Assembly: GCA_022837245.1 (NCBI GenBank)
Contig: JALHHX010000065.1
Span: forward strand, 11,589 to 35,371
Direction: 5' to 3'
DNA: 23,783 bases
Source of the DNA: Lentisphaerota bacterium
Lineage (GTDB): Bacteria; Verrucomicrobiota; Kiritimatiellia; RFP12; UBA3636
The notes under the pieces were generated by a model. The model made no database searches. It worked only from the letters and a program-made list of their open reading frames with translations, and was not told the DNA's origin. The first letter of the stretch is position 1. Each line of letters begins with the position of its first letter. Positions 7,370 through 15,231 of the stretch are shown here, in pieces. The translations under genes and the position numbers were made by a program.

Positions 7370-7768
7370 CTCAGCCCCGCCATGTAGTCCTTGATCCTGC
7401 GGTGTAAATCTTTGACGTCCGGGCTTTCCCCCGTGTTGCTTCAATCTGCTATAAAGAGAGGTGTCTTTAGCCGCTTGTTCTTTGTCTAGTATTCTACTCT
7501 GGCGCCATCCAGAAGGAACAGCCTTACCCACGTAAATTGGAATCTTATAGGCTGTACGGTTCGTTTCATTTCCGTATTTACTGTATATGCCAGTTTTCGC
7601 GGTGCAGTAAATGGCGTAAACGCCCGCTCCTGAAAATCTTTCCGGTGGCGGGAGTTGGGTGACTGGTGTTCCGTGGAAGAACAGAACGGCGTCCTTAAGA
7701 AATTCCGCGAACTTGTCGTTGCGGTAGACATGCTTGTCTCTCTTAAACTGGGAGTTGAAAATCTGCAT
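7366..7768 (-). pseudogene. Remnant of an Eco29kI-family GIY-YIG restriction endonuclease
   Basis: From the ATG at 7768 (SD AAAGGAG, inside the last codons of lpxI), residues 1-114 read like the first half of an Eco29kI-type enzyme. They include RFSGAGVYAIY (GIY part, Tyr51), PIYVGKAVPSGWRQ (YIG part, Tyr79) and LYSRLKQH (Arg108, His112). The expected second half, with the conserved metal-binding Glu and Asn of the family, is missing. After the run GGGGG (rc of about 7427-7431) this frame continues as a meaningless Gly/Gln-rich linker into the methyltransferase. In the neighbouring frame the DNA encodes ESPDVKDLHRRIKDYMAGLR and then TGA at 7368-7366. That tail looks like a restriction-enzyme C terminus, and it overlaps the methylase ATG. 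The simplest reading is an internal deletion of roughly 80 codons plus a frameshift. The alternative is a true nuclease-methylase fusion protein, which the missing catalytic half makes unlikely to cut DNA. Confidence 0.75.
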
Positions 7769-7772
7769 TGTG

Positions 7773-8648
7773 TTATACTCCTTTCAGTGGTTTGGGTTGC
7801 TTGTACACTGGCGCCTGTGGCAGAGTGGTTTCGACGGCCGTGATGGATATCGAGAATTTGTTGGCGAGGTTTATGGTGCCGGGGAGGTCCAGCACGAGGG
7901 TGCGGCCTGCCTGGACGCTCATTGCGGAGAGTCCGGCTTTGCGCATGCACGCGATGGTTTTGGCGCCGATGACAGGGATGTCGAAGCGCATGTCGTGATC
8001 TTCCTTGGCGACTTTGGCGAGGACGGCGCCGCGTTTGGCGATAGCGCCGCCGTGGGTGATGGCGGCATTGGTGCCGTCGAAGCCTTCGACGGCCAGAACC
8101 ACGCCGTCTTTGACTACGACTGACTGACCTATATCCAGATTTGCAATTTCCATGGCAATGCGGTTGCCGAATGCGATATCATCGGCTTCGCGGGCGTCGG
8201 GAGCCCGTTTGGTGAGGGGGCCGGGGCCGGGAATGTGGTCTGCCATGAAGAGGGAGGATGGCAGGACGGAGTGGCCCTGCTCCTCAATGAAATCGACCAG
8301 GCGTTTGAACAGCGTGTGTGCGTTGCGGATTTTGATCGAGGCGATCTCGTTCTTCATGCCGGCGTCAATGTGCGATCGGAAGAAGCACATGGGGTTGATC
8401 TGGCCGGCGAGGAGGACGTGCGGGCCGGGGCACTCGGCGATGGCTTTGCGTAGGGATTCGAGGTTGCCGAAGGGGATCATCCTCACGTCGTCGGCGGTCT
8501 TAAGAGTGGCGCGGCATGTGGAGCCTTTGAAGCCGATCATTGAGATGCGGCGGACGCCGGCGGCGCGTGCGCCTTTTGCAAGCAGGAAGGGGTATATGCC
8601 CCAGCCGGCGAGGATTGTAATTGAGTCGGGTGGGGTGTTCGGGGTCAT
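7773..8648 (-). CDS. lpxI: UDP-2,3-diacylglucosamine pyrophosphatase, LpxI type (DUF1009)
   Basis: The product has 291 residues, the usual LpxI size. LpxI hydrolyses UDP-2,3-diacylglucosamine to lipid X and UMP, the step before LpxB; it replaces LpxH in many alphaproteobacteria and other lineages. Visible family features are the N-terminal TILAGWGIYPFLLAKGA, VLLAGQIN, GPGPLTKRAPDAREADDIAFG, DIGQSVVVKDGVVLAVEGFDGTNAAI, the AVLAKVAKEDHDMRFDIPVIGAKTI segment and the closing GLSAMSVQAGRTLVLD. The start is ATG at 8648, 6 nt after the stop of the membrane protein gene. Its last codons (CTG AAA GGA GTA TAA) contain the ribosome site for the next start at 7768. The lpxI-lpxB link is the expected pathway pairing, here interrupted by RM genes. 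Confidence 0.93.
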   Translation of the reverse strand: MTPNTPPDSITILAGWGIYPFLLAKGARAAGVRRISMIGFKGSTCRATLKTADDVRMIPFGNLESLRKAIAECPGPHVLLAGQINPMCFFRSHIDAGMKNEIASIKIRNAHTLFKRLVDFIEEQGHSVLPSSLFMADHIPGPGPLTKRAPDAREADDIAFGNRIAMEIANLDIGQSVVVKDGVVLAVEGFDGTNAAITHGGAIAKRGAVLAKVAKEDHDMRFDIPVIGAKTIACMRKAGLSAMSVQAGRTLVLDLPGTINLANKFSISITAVETTLPQAPVYKQPKPLKGV

Positions 8649-8654
8649 AATGGT

Positions 8655-9419
8655 TTAGGTAGCTGGTGTGAGGTTGCCAAGTGCGATGTAATATAGAACC
8701 ACGGCGTATTGGACCAGAGTGCCACCGAGCACGAACAGGTGCCATATAGCATGCATGTACTTGATGTGCTTCATCGCGTAGAAAACCACTCCGAGCGTGT
8801 AGAGGACGCCACCGGCGGCGATGCCTATGACGGCGTTCGTGCCCATGGCCTTCCATAGGGGATATACGGCGATGACGACGGTCCAACCCATTACAAGGTA
8901 TGTTGCTGTTGAGAAAATCGGATATTTATTGACGAAGAGGCATTGGAACAGAACGCCGAAGATCGCGATGGCCCACACTATGCCGAAAATCGTCCAGGCC
9001 CAGGCGGGGCTGTACTGGCGCATGCCAGCTAGGCAGAAAGGGGTATAGGAGCCAGCTATGAGCAAGTAAATGGTTGAGTGGTCCAGAATGTTGAAAAAGG
9101 TTTTAACTTTGGGGCTGGTGGCCGCGTGGTAGAGTGTGGAGCATAGGTAGAGCAGAATCATCGATGCGCCGTAGATGCTTATACTCACGACGCTCCAGCC
9201 ATCGCTGTATAGGGCGGCGAACGTAACTGCCACGGCAAGGCAGGCGACGGAGAGAATCGCGCCAATGCCGTGCGTGACGGCATTGGCGACCTCCTCGCCC
9301 GGCGTCTGCTCCCGGTTACTCGCACGGATTTTGTTAATCGTGGGGAAGCGCACGCGCGCCTGAGGGGTGTCTGTCTCGGTCTGCATTGCGGCCGTTGCCT
9401 GGTTTGTTTCGGAATTCAT
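8655..9419 (-). CDS. trhA: Hemolysin III / PAQR-family integral membrane protein
   Basis: The product has 254 residues, with a hydrophilic N-terminal 40 residues followed by about seven membrane segments. PAQR/HlyIII signature residues are visible: GEEVANAVTHGIG (Glu43, Asn46, His50), STLYHA, LDHSTIYLLIAGSYTPF and, near the C terminus, KYMHAIWHLFVLGG. These form the metal-site Ser/His/Asp set of the family. Bacterial members (YqfA/TrhA) affect membrane fatty-acid or energy homeostasis, but no reaction has been firmly assigned. The start is ATG at 9419, with an AAGG-type site in the end of cdsA. It lies 4 nt after cdsA and 6 nt before lpxI, so it is part of the lipid-envelope operon. The N-terminal extension of about 35 residues is longer than in YqfA. 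Confidence 0.9.
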   Translation of the reverse strand: MNSETNQATAAMQTETDTPQARVRFPTINKIRASNREQTPGEEVANAVTHGIGAILSVACLAVAVTFAALYSDGWSVVSISIYGASMILLYLCSTLYHAATSPKVKTFFNILDHSTIYLLIAGSYTPFCLAGMRQYSPAWAWTIFGIVWAIAIFGVLFQCLFVNKYPIFSTATYLVMGWTVVIAVYPLWKAMGTNAVIGIAAGGVLYTLGVVFYAMKHIKYMHAIWHLFVLGGTLVQYAVVLYYIALGNLTPAT

Positions 9420-9423
9420 GACC

Positions 9424-10326
9424 CTACCTTGAGAATAATAGGATATAGATATACATGATTGGGGCGGCGAATAGGAGGCTGTCTAGCACGTCCAGTACGC
9501 CGCCCATACCTGGGAGCGCGCTGCTGGAGTCCTTGACTCCGACGGAGCGCTTGATGAGCGATTCTGAGAGATCTCCTACAACGCCTGCGGTGGTGAGCAC
9601 GATAGGGAGCAGGAGGGCGTGGAAGAGCGTGTAGCGTATTTCGCCGATCATGCCGCCGGCAAAGGCGGTTGCCAAGGCCCAGCAGACGAGGCTTGTTATG
9701 ATCGAGGCCACGTATCCGCCCATGAGGCCTTCAACCGTCTTTTTGGGCGAAATCTCCGGAATCAGTTTGCGCCTCCCGAACTTCACCCCGATGCCGTAGG
9801 CGCCTACATCGCCCATCTTCACGAGGATGATGAACAGCGCGAGCGCAAGACGCCCCGTATAGTCGATGTTGCTCTTGGCGTCGAGCCCCCATTCAAACGA
9901 GATTCTCACCATGAAGCTTAGCAGCACGGCCACGTACCAGAACCCGGCGTAGCTGAAGGCGAAGGTCTCCATGGCATTGTCTGTCTCGCGCCGGAAGACG
10001 CCACGCATGAGTAAAATTGCCGGCGTAACCCATAATACGATATCTGAAAGCTTCGTGCCGCCTATTGGAGCCAGGCCAGGGAAAAGATCTCTGAAGACGG
10101 GGGATTCGAGTGCGGTGCAGATCAAATAAGCCACTCCGCACACCGTCGTTGGCAGCAGCTCGTACTTGTGGCCGCCACGCCGCACCATGTTGCTGAACTC
10201 CATTTCTCCGAGCGTGAACACGGCGAATAGCAACGCGAGGTGCGTCCACACCGGAAAAAGGAATATGATCGCGAACGCGCTAAGAGCCACAATTGAGCCG
10301 TAGAAAATCCTCGGATATTTCAACAC
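9424..10326 (-). CDS. cdsA: Phosphatidate cytidylyltransferase
   Basis: The product has 300 residues and many hydrophobic membrane segments. CdsA makes CDP-diacylglycerol from phosphatidic acid and CTP. The C-terminal signature is clear: GDLSESLIKRSVGVKDSSSALPGMGGVLDVLDS. Within it, the usual His after LPG is Met and the usual Arg before LD is Val (PGHGGxxDRxD in the classic pattern). The metal-binding Asp pair and the KR...KD residues are kept. Upstream, VKMGDVGAYGIGVKFGRRKL and SPKKTVEGLMGGY match the conserved middle of the family. The start is GTG at 10326, with GAGG about 6 nt upstream. It overlaps the uppS stop by 7 nt, the classic uppS-cdsA coupling. Confidence 0.93.
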   Translation of the reverse strand: MLKYPRIFYGSIVALSAFAIIFLFPVWTHLALLFAVFTLGEMEFSNMVRRGGHKYELLPTTVCGVAYLICTALESPVFRDLFPGLAPIGGTKLSDIVLWVTPAILLMRGVFRRETDNAMETFAFSYAGFWYVAVLLSFMVRISFEWGLDAKSNIDYTGRLALALFIILVKMGDVGAYGIGVKFGRRKLIPEISPKKTVEGLMGGYVASIITSLVCWALATAFAGGMIGEIRYTLFHALLLPIVLTTAGVVGDLSESLIKRSVGVKDSSSALPGMGGVLDVLDSLLFAAPIMYIYILLFSR

Positions 10327-11090
10327 CGCACCTCTTCCTGCCCGTCTGGTGATTCAACCTTGCAGGCCGGAGCCGCCGGAAAGCTTTCGGCGCTTTCGGG
10401 AATCCCCCCAAAACGGCGCTGGCGGCGCGAAAAATCATCGATCGCCGCCTTGAGATCCGCCTCGGCGAAATCTGGCCAGAGCGTTTTCGTGAAATAAAAT
10501 TCGCTGTACGCACTCTGCCATGTGAGGAAATTGCTCAGACGCAGCTCGCCGCTAGTGCGGATTATGAGATCGGGATCCGGGACGTCCGGCAGGTAGAGGG
10601 CGGATGCTACTGCGGCTTCGTCGATTTCCGAAGGCTTGATCTTTCCGGCGACGGCAGCCTCGGCGAGTGTTCTCGCGGCGTGGGCGATTTCAGTTCTGCC
10701 ACCGTAGCTGAGCGCCAGCACGAGAGTCGACTTCTTGTTGTTTGCCGTGAGCGCCTCGACCTCGCGCAGTTTTTTGTCGACGCGCGCGGGAAGATCGGAA
10801 CGGCGGCCGGAGACGAGCAGGCGGATGTTGTTGTCCTGAAGTTCCTTGGTGTTTTCGACGAGGAAATCGTAGAGCATGACCATGAGACCGGAAACCTCGG
10901 CGGCAGGGCGCGACCAATTTTCGACGCTGAACGCATAAAGGGTAAGGTATTCTATGCCCAACTTGCCGCAGGCTTTTATTACGCGCCGGACAGACTCCGC
11001 CCCAGCCCTGTGGCCGCTCAGGCGGGGCTTGCCGCGCACCTTTGCCCAGCGCCCGTTGCCATCCATGATTAGTAGCATACCGCCGCGCAT
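10320..11090 (-). CDS. uppS: Isoprenyl (undecaprenyl) diphosphate synthase
   Basis: The product is 256 residues from the ATG at 11090. UppS builds the C55 lipid carrier for peptidoglycan and O-antigen by adding isopentenyl diphosphate units to farnesyl-PP. Hallmarks are LLIMDGNGRWAKVRGKPRLSGHRAG (catalytic Asp10), YLTLYAFSVENWSRP, LALSYGGRTEIAHA and DPDLIIRTSGELRLSNFLTWQSAYSEFYF. An in-frame start at 11180 would add 30 residues with no family match, part of them encoded by a short tandem repeat. The ATG at 11090 has a GGAG about 11 nt upstream and begins right at the conserved core, so it is preferred. It heads the minus-strand operon and diverges from polA. Confidence 0.93.
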   Translation of the reverse strand: MRGGMLLIMDGNGRWAKVRGKPRLSGHRAGAESVRRVIKACGKLGIEYLTLYAFSVENWSRPAAEVSGLMVMLYDFLVENTKELQDNNIRLLVSGRRSDLPARVDKKLREVEALTANNKKSTLVLALSYGGRTEIAHAARTLAEAAVAGKIKPSEIDEAAVASALYLPDVPDPDLIIRTSGELRLSNFLTWQSAYSEFYFTKTLWPDFAEADLKAAIDDFSRRQRRFGGIPESAESFPAAPACKVESPDGQEEVRC

Positions 11091-11145
11091 TACAGCAAGA
11101 ACTCCGAGTTGCCGGGCCTTCCCAATTTTTTCTGACCGGGACAGT

Positions 11146-11171
11146 AGTGCGTTAGTGCGTAAGTAGTGCGT
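11146..11171. repeat. Three copies of AGTGCGT in the uppS-polA intergenic region
   Basis: AGTGCGT occurs at 11146-11152, 11154-11160 and 11165-11171, spaced 8 and 11 nt apart and embedded in TAGTGCGTTAGTGCGTAAG-type sequence. The 163-nt divergent region between uppS (11090) and polA (11254) otherwise shows no clear promoter. The array could bind a regulator or be a simple slipped repeat. Confidence 0.6.
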
Positions 11172-11253
11172 AAGGGTCAACTGAAAACAATATGTTAAGG
11201 ACAGGTCTTTGGTCTTGTGCTAAAGGCTGTGCGGGTAGTACAATGGAGGCATC

Positions 11254-14200
11254 ATGAAGGACAGCGTGCAAAAACTCGTGGTGATGGATGTTATGCCTCT
11301 TTTGTATAGAGGGCATTTTGCGTTCGTGAACAGACCGCGCATGACCTCTACCGGTATCAACACGTCGGCTATATATATTTTTGCTACGCTCGTCCGCGAG
11401 ATGTTGCATGACAACGGCGCGACGCATGCCGCGCTCGTGATGGACACTTCCCCGACGTTCCGCCACGAGAGATTCCCCGAATACAAGGCTCAGCGCGATA
11501 AGCTGCCGGAGGACATCTCCGCTTCCATCCCCATAGCTGAGGAGTTCGCAAAGGCGATGAACATCCCGTTTCTGAAGGTGCAGGGTTTCGAGGCAGATGA
11601 CCTGATGGGAACGCTCGCGGTGATGGGCGAGAAGGCCGATATGCTGACGTGGCTCGTGACGCCGGATAAGGATATTGCCCAGCTTGTGACGAAAAAGACG
11701 ATGCTGTGCCGGCCTGCCGGCAAGGGGTCGACCGGGAACGAGATCTACGACGAGGCCCGGGTGCGCGCCGAATGGAGGCTGAAGGAGCCGTCGCAGATGA
11801 TCGACTACCTGGGGCTTGCCGGCGACGCATCCGACAACATCCCCGGGATTCCCGGTGTTGGACCGAAGACGGCGTCGAGGCTCCTCGCGGATTACGGCAG
11901 CATGGAAGGTGTGATCGCGCATGCGTCGGAGCTGAAAGGGAAACTGGCGGAGCGCGTGGCGGAGAATGCCGACAAAGCGAGGATTTCTCGCTGGCTGGCG
12001 GAGATACGCAAGGACGCTCCGCTCGACGTAACGCTCGAGGATTTGAAGAAGCGGGAGCCAGACGAAGAAGCTGTGCGGAATTTCTGCATGAAGTACGAGC
12101 TGCGGTCCGTGTTCGCCAAAATCTTCCCGAGCGCTACTGTTTACAATGTGGCTTCGGAAAGCCCGAAGGGCGGGACGGATGCGGACTCCGCCCCCACGGT
12201 GCCTGAACCCCGTGAGAAGGAAGAAGTGGGTGAGGGCGCTGTGCCAGATGCGGAAGCCCCCTCTGAACAGGAGTCGGTGAACACGCTTTTCGCAAGAATA
12301 GGCGATGTGCCGCACAAGTACATCCTCTGCGACACGGAGGAGAAGATCGACTTGCTGGTGGGGAGGCTCGAGAAGGCCAAGGCGTTCGCATTCGACACTG
12401 AGACGGATGGGCTCGATCCGCGCAATGCCAGGCTGGTGGGGATGTCGTTTGCGATCATCCCGCATTCGGCCTATTACGTGCCGGTGGGGGCTAGCCTGCG
12501 GGGACCGGACAGAGCAGGCACGGTGGCGGAGGACGGTTTTTTGTCACTATTCGCGGAGGCACCGGTCGAGGCGAACCCGGTCAAAATCGAGCTTTCCCCT
12601 TCCGGCATGGATTTATTTGCGTTCAGCGGGGTGGAGGTTGGCGACAGAGACAAGGCTGCTCCTGCGGATGCCGTGGGAGCCACGGACGAGGGGGAGGGAG
12701 CGCAACCGGAAGCTGAGCCCGGCAAAGACGCGAAACCGCACCTGCCTGCAGAGAGGATCGCGGACAAGTTCAGGGCTGTTTTCGCGGACACATCGATCTG
12801 TAAAATAGGGCACAACCTCAAGTTCGACATGCATGTGCTCAGAAACCACGGCCTGGAAGTGGCGGGACGGCTTTACGACACCATGCTGGCGCATTACGTG
12901 CTCGATTCGGCGGCGCGCCATGGCATGGACCCGCTCGCTCGTGAATATCTGGGTTACGATCCGATTCCAATCACTGCTCTTATAGGCGACCGAGGAAAAG
13001 ACCAGCTAACGATGGATCAGGTGGATGTGGCGCGTGTGGCAGAGTACGCTGCAGAGGATGCCGATGTCACGTTGCAGTTGCACGACAAGCTTGCACCGCT
13101 CGTCAAAGAGTCGGGGGCCGAGCCCGCGCTTGAGAAATGCGAGAACGAGCTTGTCCCGGTGCTGCTTGATATGGAGTACGAGGGAGTTCGGATCAACGTC
13201 GGAGCTCTGGGAAAGTACAGCGTGGAGCTCGCGGATGAGATAGCATCGATCGAGCGCAGGGTGTACGATTTGTCCGGGCATGAATTCAACATAGCGTCCA
13301 ACCAGCAGCTTGGGCGCGTGCTGTTCGATGAACTGAAACTTACATCCGGGGGCAAGACCCCGACTGGCCAGTACTCCACAGGCGAGGACGTGCTGCTCAG
13401 CATTTCCCGGGAGCATCCGGTGGTGAACGAAGTGCTCGAATATAGGACGTGCACAAAGCTCAAGTCCACGTACGTCGACAAACTGCCCAAGTGCATTGAT
13501 CCGAAGACGGGGCGTATCCATACAAGCTTCAACCAGGCGCTGACGGAGACGGGACGGCTTTCGTCAGACAACCCCAACTTGCAGAACATACCAATACGTA
13601 CCGAGCGTGGGAAGCGCATTCGCGCAGCATTCGTGCCTAGCGCCGAGGGGCGCGTGCTAATCTCAGCCGACTACTCGCAGATCGAGCTTCGCATGATGGC
13701 GTCGTTCAGCGGCGATGAATCCATGATCCGGGCGTTTGAGAACGACGCGGACATCCACCTCGAGACGGCCTCGCGCGTCTACGGCGTGCCGCTCGCGGAG
13801 GTGACCCGCGAGATGCGCTCCGACTGCAAGATGGTGAATTTCGGCATAATCTACGGCATATCGGCATTTGGTTTGGCACAGCGTCTCGGGACGACGCGCT
13901 CGCGCGCCGACGAGCTGATCAAAACTTATTTCGAACTTTATCCAGGGGTTAAGCGTTATATGGAAGAGACGGTGCGCGGCGCCCGCGAGAAGGGATACGT
14001 CTCGACTCTCATGGGACGGCGGCGTCCGTTGCGCGACATCAATTCGCGCAACGCGACGCTGCGTTCCGGGGCTGAGCGCATCGCGATCAACACGCCGGTC
14101 CAAGGCAGCGCCGCCGACTTGATCAAGCTGGCGATGGTGGCGGTCCACAAGGAGCTGGCGGAGCGGAGGCTGGGGGCGAAGTTGGTGCTGCAGGTTCACG

Positions 14201-14343
14201 ACGAGCTTGTGCTGGACGCGCCGCGCGGGGAGGTGGAGGAAGTGTCGGAGATCGTGAAGCGCTGCATGACGGGCGTGGTGAAGCTGAAGGTGCCGTTGAA
14301 GGCCGACGTGGGAGTTGGGGATAACTGGCTGGAGGCGCATTGA
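11254..14343 (+). CDS. polA: DNA polymerase I with 5'-3' and 3'-5' exonuclease domains
   Basis: The product has 1029 residues, about 100 longer than E. coli Pol I. It fills gaps and removes RNA primers. Residues 1 to about 290 form the 5' nuclease domain (VMDTSPTFRHERFPEYK, FEADDLMGTLA, PDKDIAQL, GDASDNIPGIPGVGPKTA). The proofreading domain has DTETDG (Asp381, Glu383), GHNLKFDMH (Asp525) and YAAEDAD (Tyr598, Asp602), so it looks active. The polymerase domain has DYSQIELRMM (Asp806), the O-helix KMVNFGIIYGISAFG (Lys859, Phe863) and QVHDELVLD (Asp983). The extra length comes from an acidic linker at about 305-345 and an insertion of about 70-80 residues (420-495) between exo motifs I and II. 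The start is ATG at 11254, with GGAGG 5 nt upstream. Confidence 0.97.
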   Translation: MKDSVQKLVVMDVMPLLYRGHFAFVNRPRMTSTGINTSAIYIFATLVREMLHDNGATHAALVMDTSPTFRHERFPEYKAQRDKLPEDISASIPIAEEFAKAMNIPFLKVQGFEADDLMGTLAVMGEKADMLTWLVTPDKDIAQLVTKKTMLCRPAGKGSTGNEIYDEARVRAEWRLKEPSQMIDYLGLAGDASDNIPGIPGVGPKTASRLLADYGSMEGVIAHASELKGKLAERVAENADKARISRWLAEIRKDAPLDVTLEDLKKREPDEEAVRNFCMKYELRSVFAKIFPSATVYNVASESPKGGTDADSAPTVPEPREKEEVGEGAVPDAEAPSEQESVNTLFARIGDVPHKYILCDTEEKIDLLVGRLEKAKAFAFDTETDGLDPRNARLVGMSFAIIPHSAYYVPVGASLRGPDRAGTVAEDGFLSLFAEAPVEANPVKIELSPSGMDLFAFSGVEVGDRDKAAPADAVGATDEGEGAQPEAEPGKDAKPHLPAERIADKFRAVFADTSICKIGHNLKFDMHVLRNHGLEVAGRLYDTMLAHYVLDSAARHGMDPLAREYLGYDPIPITALIGDRGKDQLTMDQVDVARVAEYAAEDADVTLQLHDKLAPLVKESGAEPALEKCENELVPVLLDMEYEGVRINVGALGKYSVELADEIASIERRVYDLSGHEFNIASNQQLGRVLFDELKLTSGGKTPTGQYSTGEDVLLSISREHPVVNEVLEYRTCTKLKSTYVDKLPKCIDPKTGRIHTSFNQALTETGRLSSDNPNLQNIPIRTERGKRIRAAFVPSAEGRVLISADYSQIELRMMASFSGDESMIRAFENDADIHLETASRVYGVPLAEVTREMRSDCKMVNFGIIYGISAFGLAQRLGTTRSRADELIKTYFELYPGVKRYMEETVRGAREKGYVSTLMGRRRPLRDINSRNATLRSGAERIAINTPVQGSAADLIKLAMVAVHKELAERRLGAKLVLQVHDELVLDAPRGEVEEVSEIVKRCMTGVVKLKVPLKADVGVGDNWLEAH

Positions 14344-14345
14344 GC

Positions 14346-14358
14346 AAACGTAACGTTT
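14346..14358. repeat. Short inverted repeat in the polA-eboB gap
   Basis: AAACGT-A-ACGTTT is a perfect 6+1+6 palindrome beginning 3 nt after the polA stop. It is too small for a terminator, has no T run, and may be chance or a protein site. The rest of the 38-nt gap holds the eboB ribosome site (AGGAG). Confidence 0.35.
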
Positions 14359-14381
14359 GATTTATAACAGGAGAATAAGAA

Positions 14382-15221
14382 ATGACAATTATTGAACCGC
14401 ACATACACATGTATTCCCGTACGACCGATGATTACCAGCGGATGTACGAAGCCGGAATAAGGGTGTGCGTGGAACCGTCGTTCTGGCTTGGCTCGCACAG
14501 ACGCTACGCCGGCACGTTTTTCGATTACTTCCGCAATGTGCTTGAGTTCGAGCACACGCGGTCGCAGCGCTTCGGCGTAGACCACTTCGCGGCCATCGCC
14601 TACAACCCCAAAGAGGCCGAGAACCGAGCGCTCGTGGACGAAGTGCTGGATGGAATTGGCGAGTATCTCGACAACCCGCGTTGCGTCGCGATGGGCGAAA
14701 TCGGGTTCAACAATCTCAACGAGGCTGAATACTATTGCTTCACCCGCCAGCTGCGGATGGCCAAGGAGCGCGGCATGCCCGTGATAATCCACATTTCGCA
14801 CACACGCAAACCGGAGTGCTTGGACTGGGTGTTGCGCGGGTTTGACGAGGTTAAGCCTAACCAGCGGATGATATACCTTGACCACAATACTGAAGATACG
14901 ATCAAGCGCGCGCTTGCAGAGACCGACTGCTGGTGTGGCTTGACGGTTTACCCCATTTCAAAACTCGACCCGCAGCGCGCCAGCGCGATCATCAAACAGT
15001 ACGGGGCAGACAGAATACTCGTAAGCGGTTCGGCCGACTGGGGCATTTCCGATCCTGTCAGCATGGTCAAAGTGATGGAGCAGATGAAGGCCGACGGCCA
15101 CTCTGAAAATACGCTCCAAAAAATCGCTTTCGAGAATCCCAACAAGTTCTACAGCCAGTCTCCAAAATGGAAGCCACGGCTCGATCTCAAGCCTTTGCCT
15201 ATTGAATTGAGGCAGCCTTAA
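14382..15221 (+). CDS. eboB: EboB-like TatD-family metal-dependent hydrolase
   Basis: The product has 279 residues. The N terminus IIEPHIHMYSRTTDDYQRMYEAGI and the following VEPSFWLGSHRRYAGTFFDYF match the TatD-related EboB proteins closely rather than ordinary TatD nucleases. Metal-site residues are His7 and His9, the Glu of AMGEIGFN, His in IIHISH, His in YLDHN and Asp in GSADWGISDP. The family sits in ebo clusters of cyanobacteria and some other bacteria, linked to export of a secondary-metabolite precursor; the substrate is unknown. The HTPHR-type loop seen in the family is shortened here to HISHTRKPE. The start is ATG at 14382 with AGGAG upstream. The gene lies 38 nt after polA and 10 nt before the UbiA-like gene, its usual ebo partner. 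The assignment is by recognition and not by search. Confidence 0.8.
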   Translation: MTIIEPHIHMYSRTTDDYQRMYEAGIRVCVEPSFWLGSHRRYAGTFFDYFRNVLEFEHTRSQRFGVDHFAAIAYNPKEAENRALVDEVLDGIGEYLDNPRCVAMGEIGFNNLNEAEYYCFTRQLRMAKERGMPVIIHISHTRKPECLDWVLRGFDEVKPNQRMIYLDHNTEDTIKRALAETDCWCGLTVYPISKLDPQRASAIIKQYGADRILVSGSADWGISDPVSMVKVMEQMKADGHSENTLQKIAFENPNKFYSQSPKWKPRLDLKPLPIELRQP

Positions 15222-15231
15222 CACTCAATAG

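Noticed and set aside
11091..11180. Longer N terminus for UppS
   Set aside because: The extra 30 residues do not match the family and are partly coded by the AGTGCGT repeats; the ATG at 11090 sits at the conserved core.
11152..12465. Long open frame of 437 codons on the minus strand across polA
   Set aside because: It is antisense to the 5' nuclease and exonuclease part of an unmistakable polA. Its composition (Arg/His/Leu-rich) is what GC-rich codon bias produces in the opposite frame.
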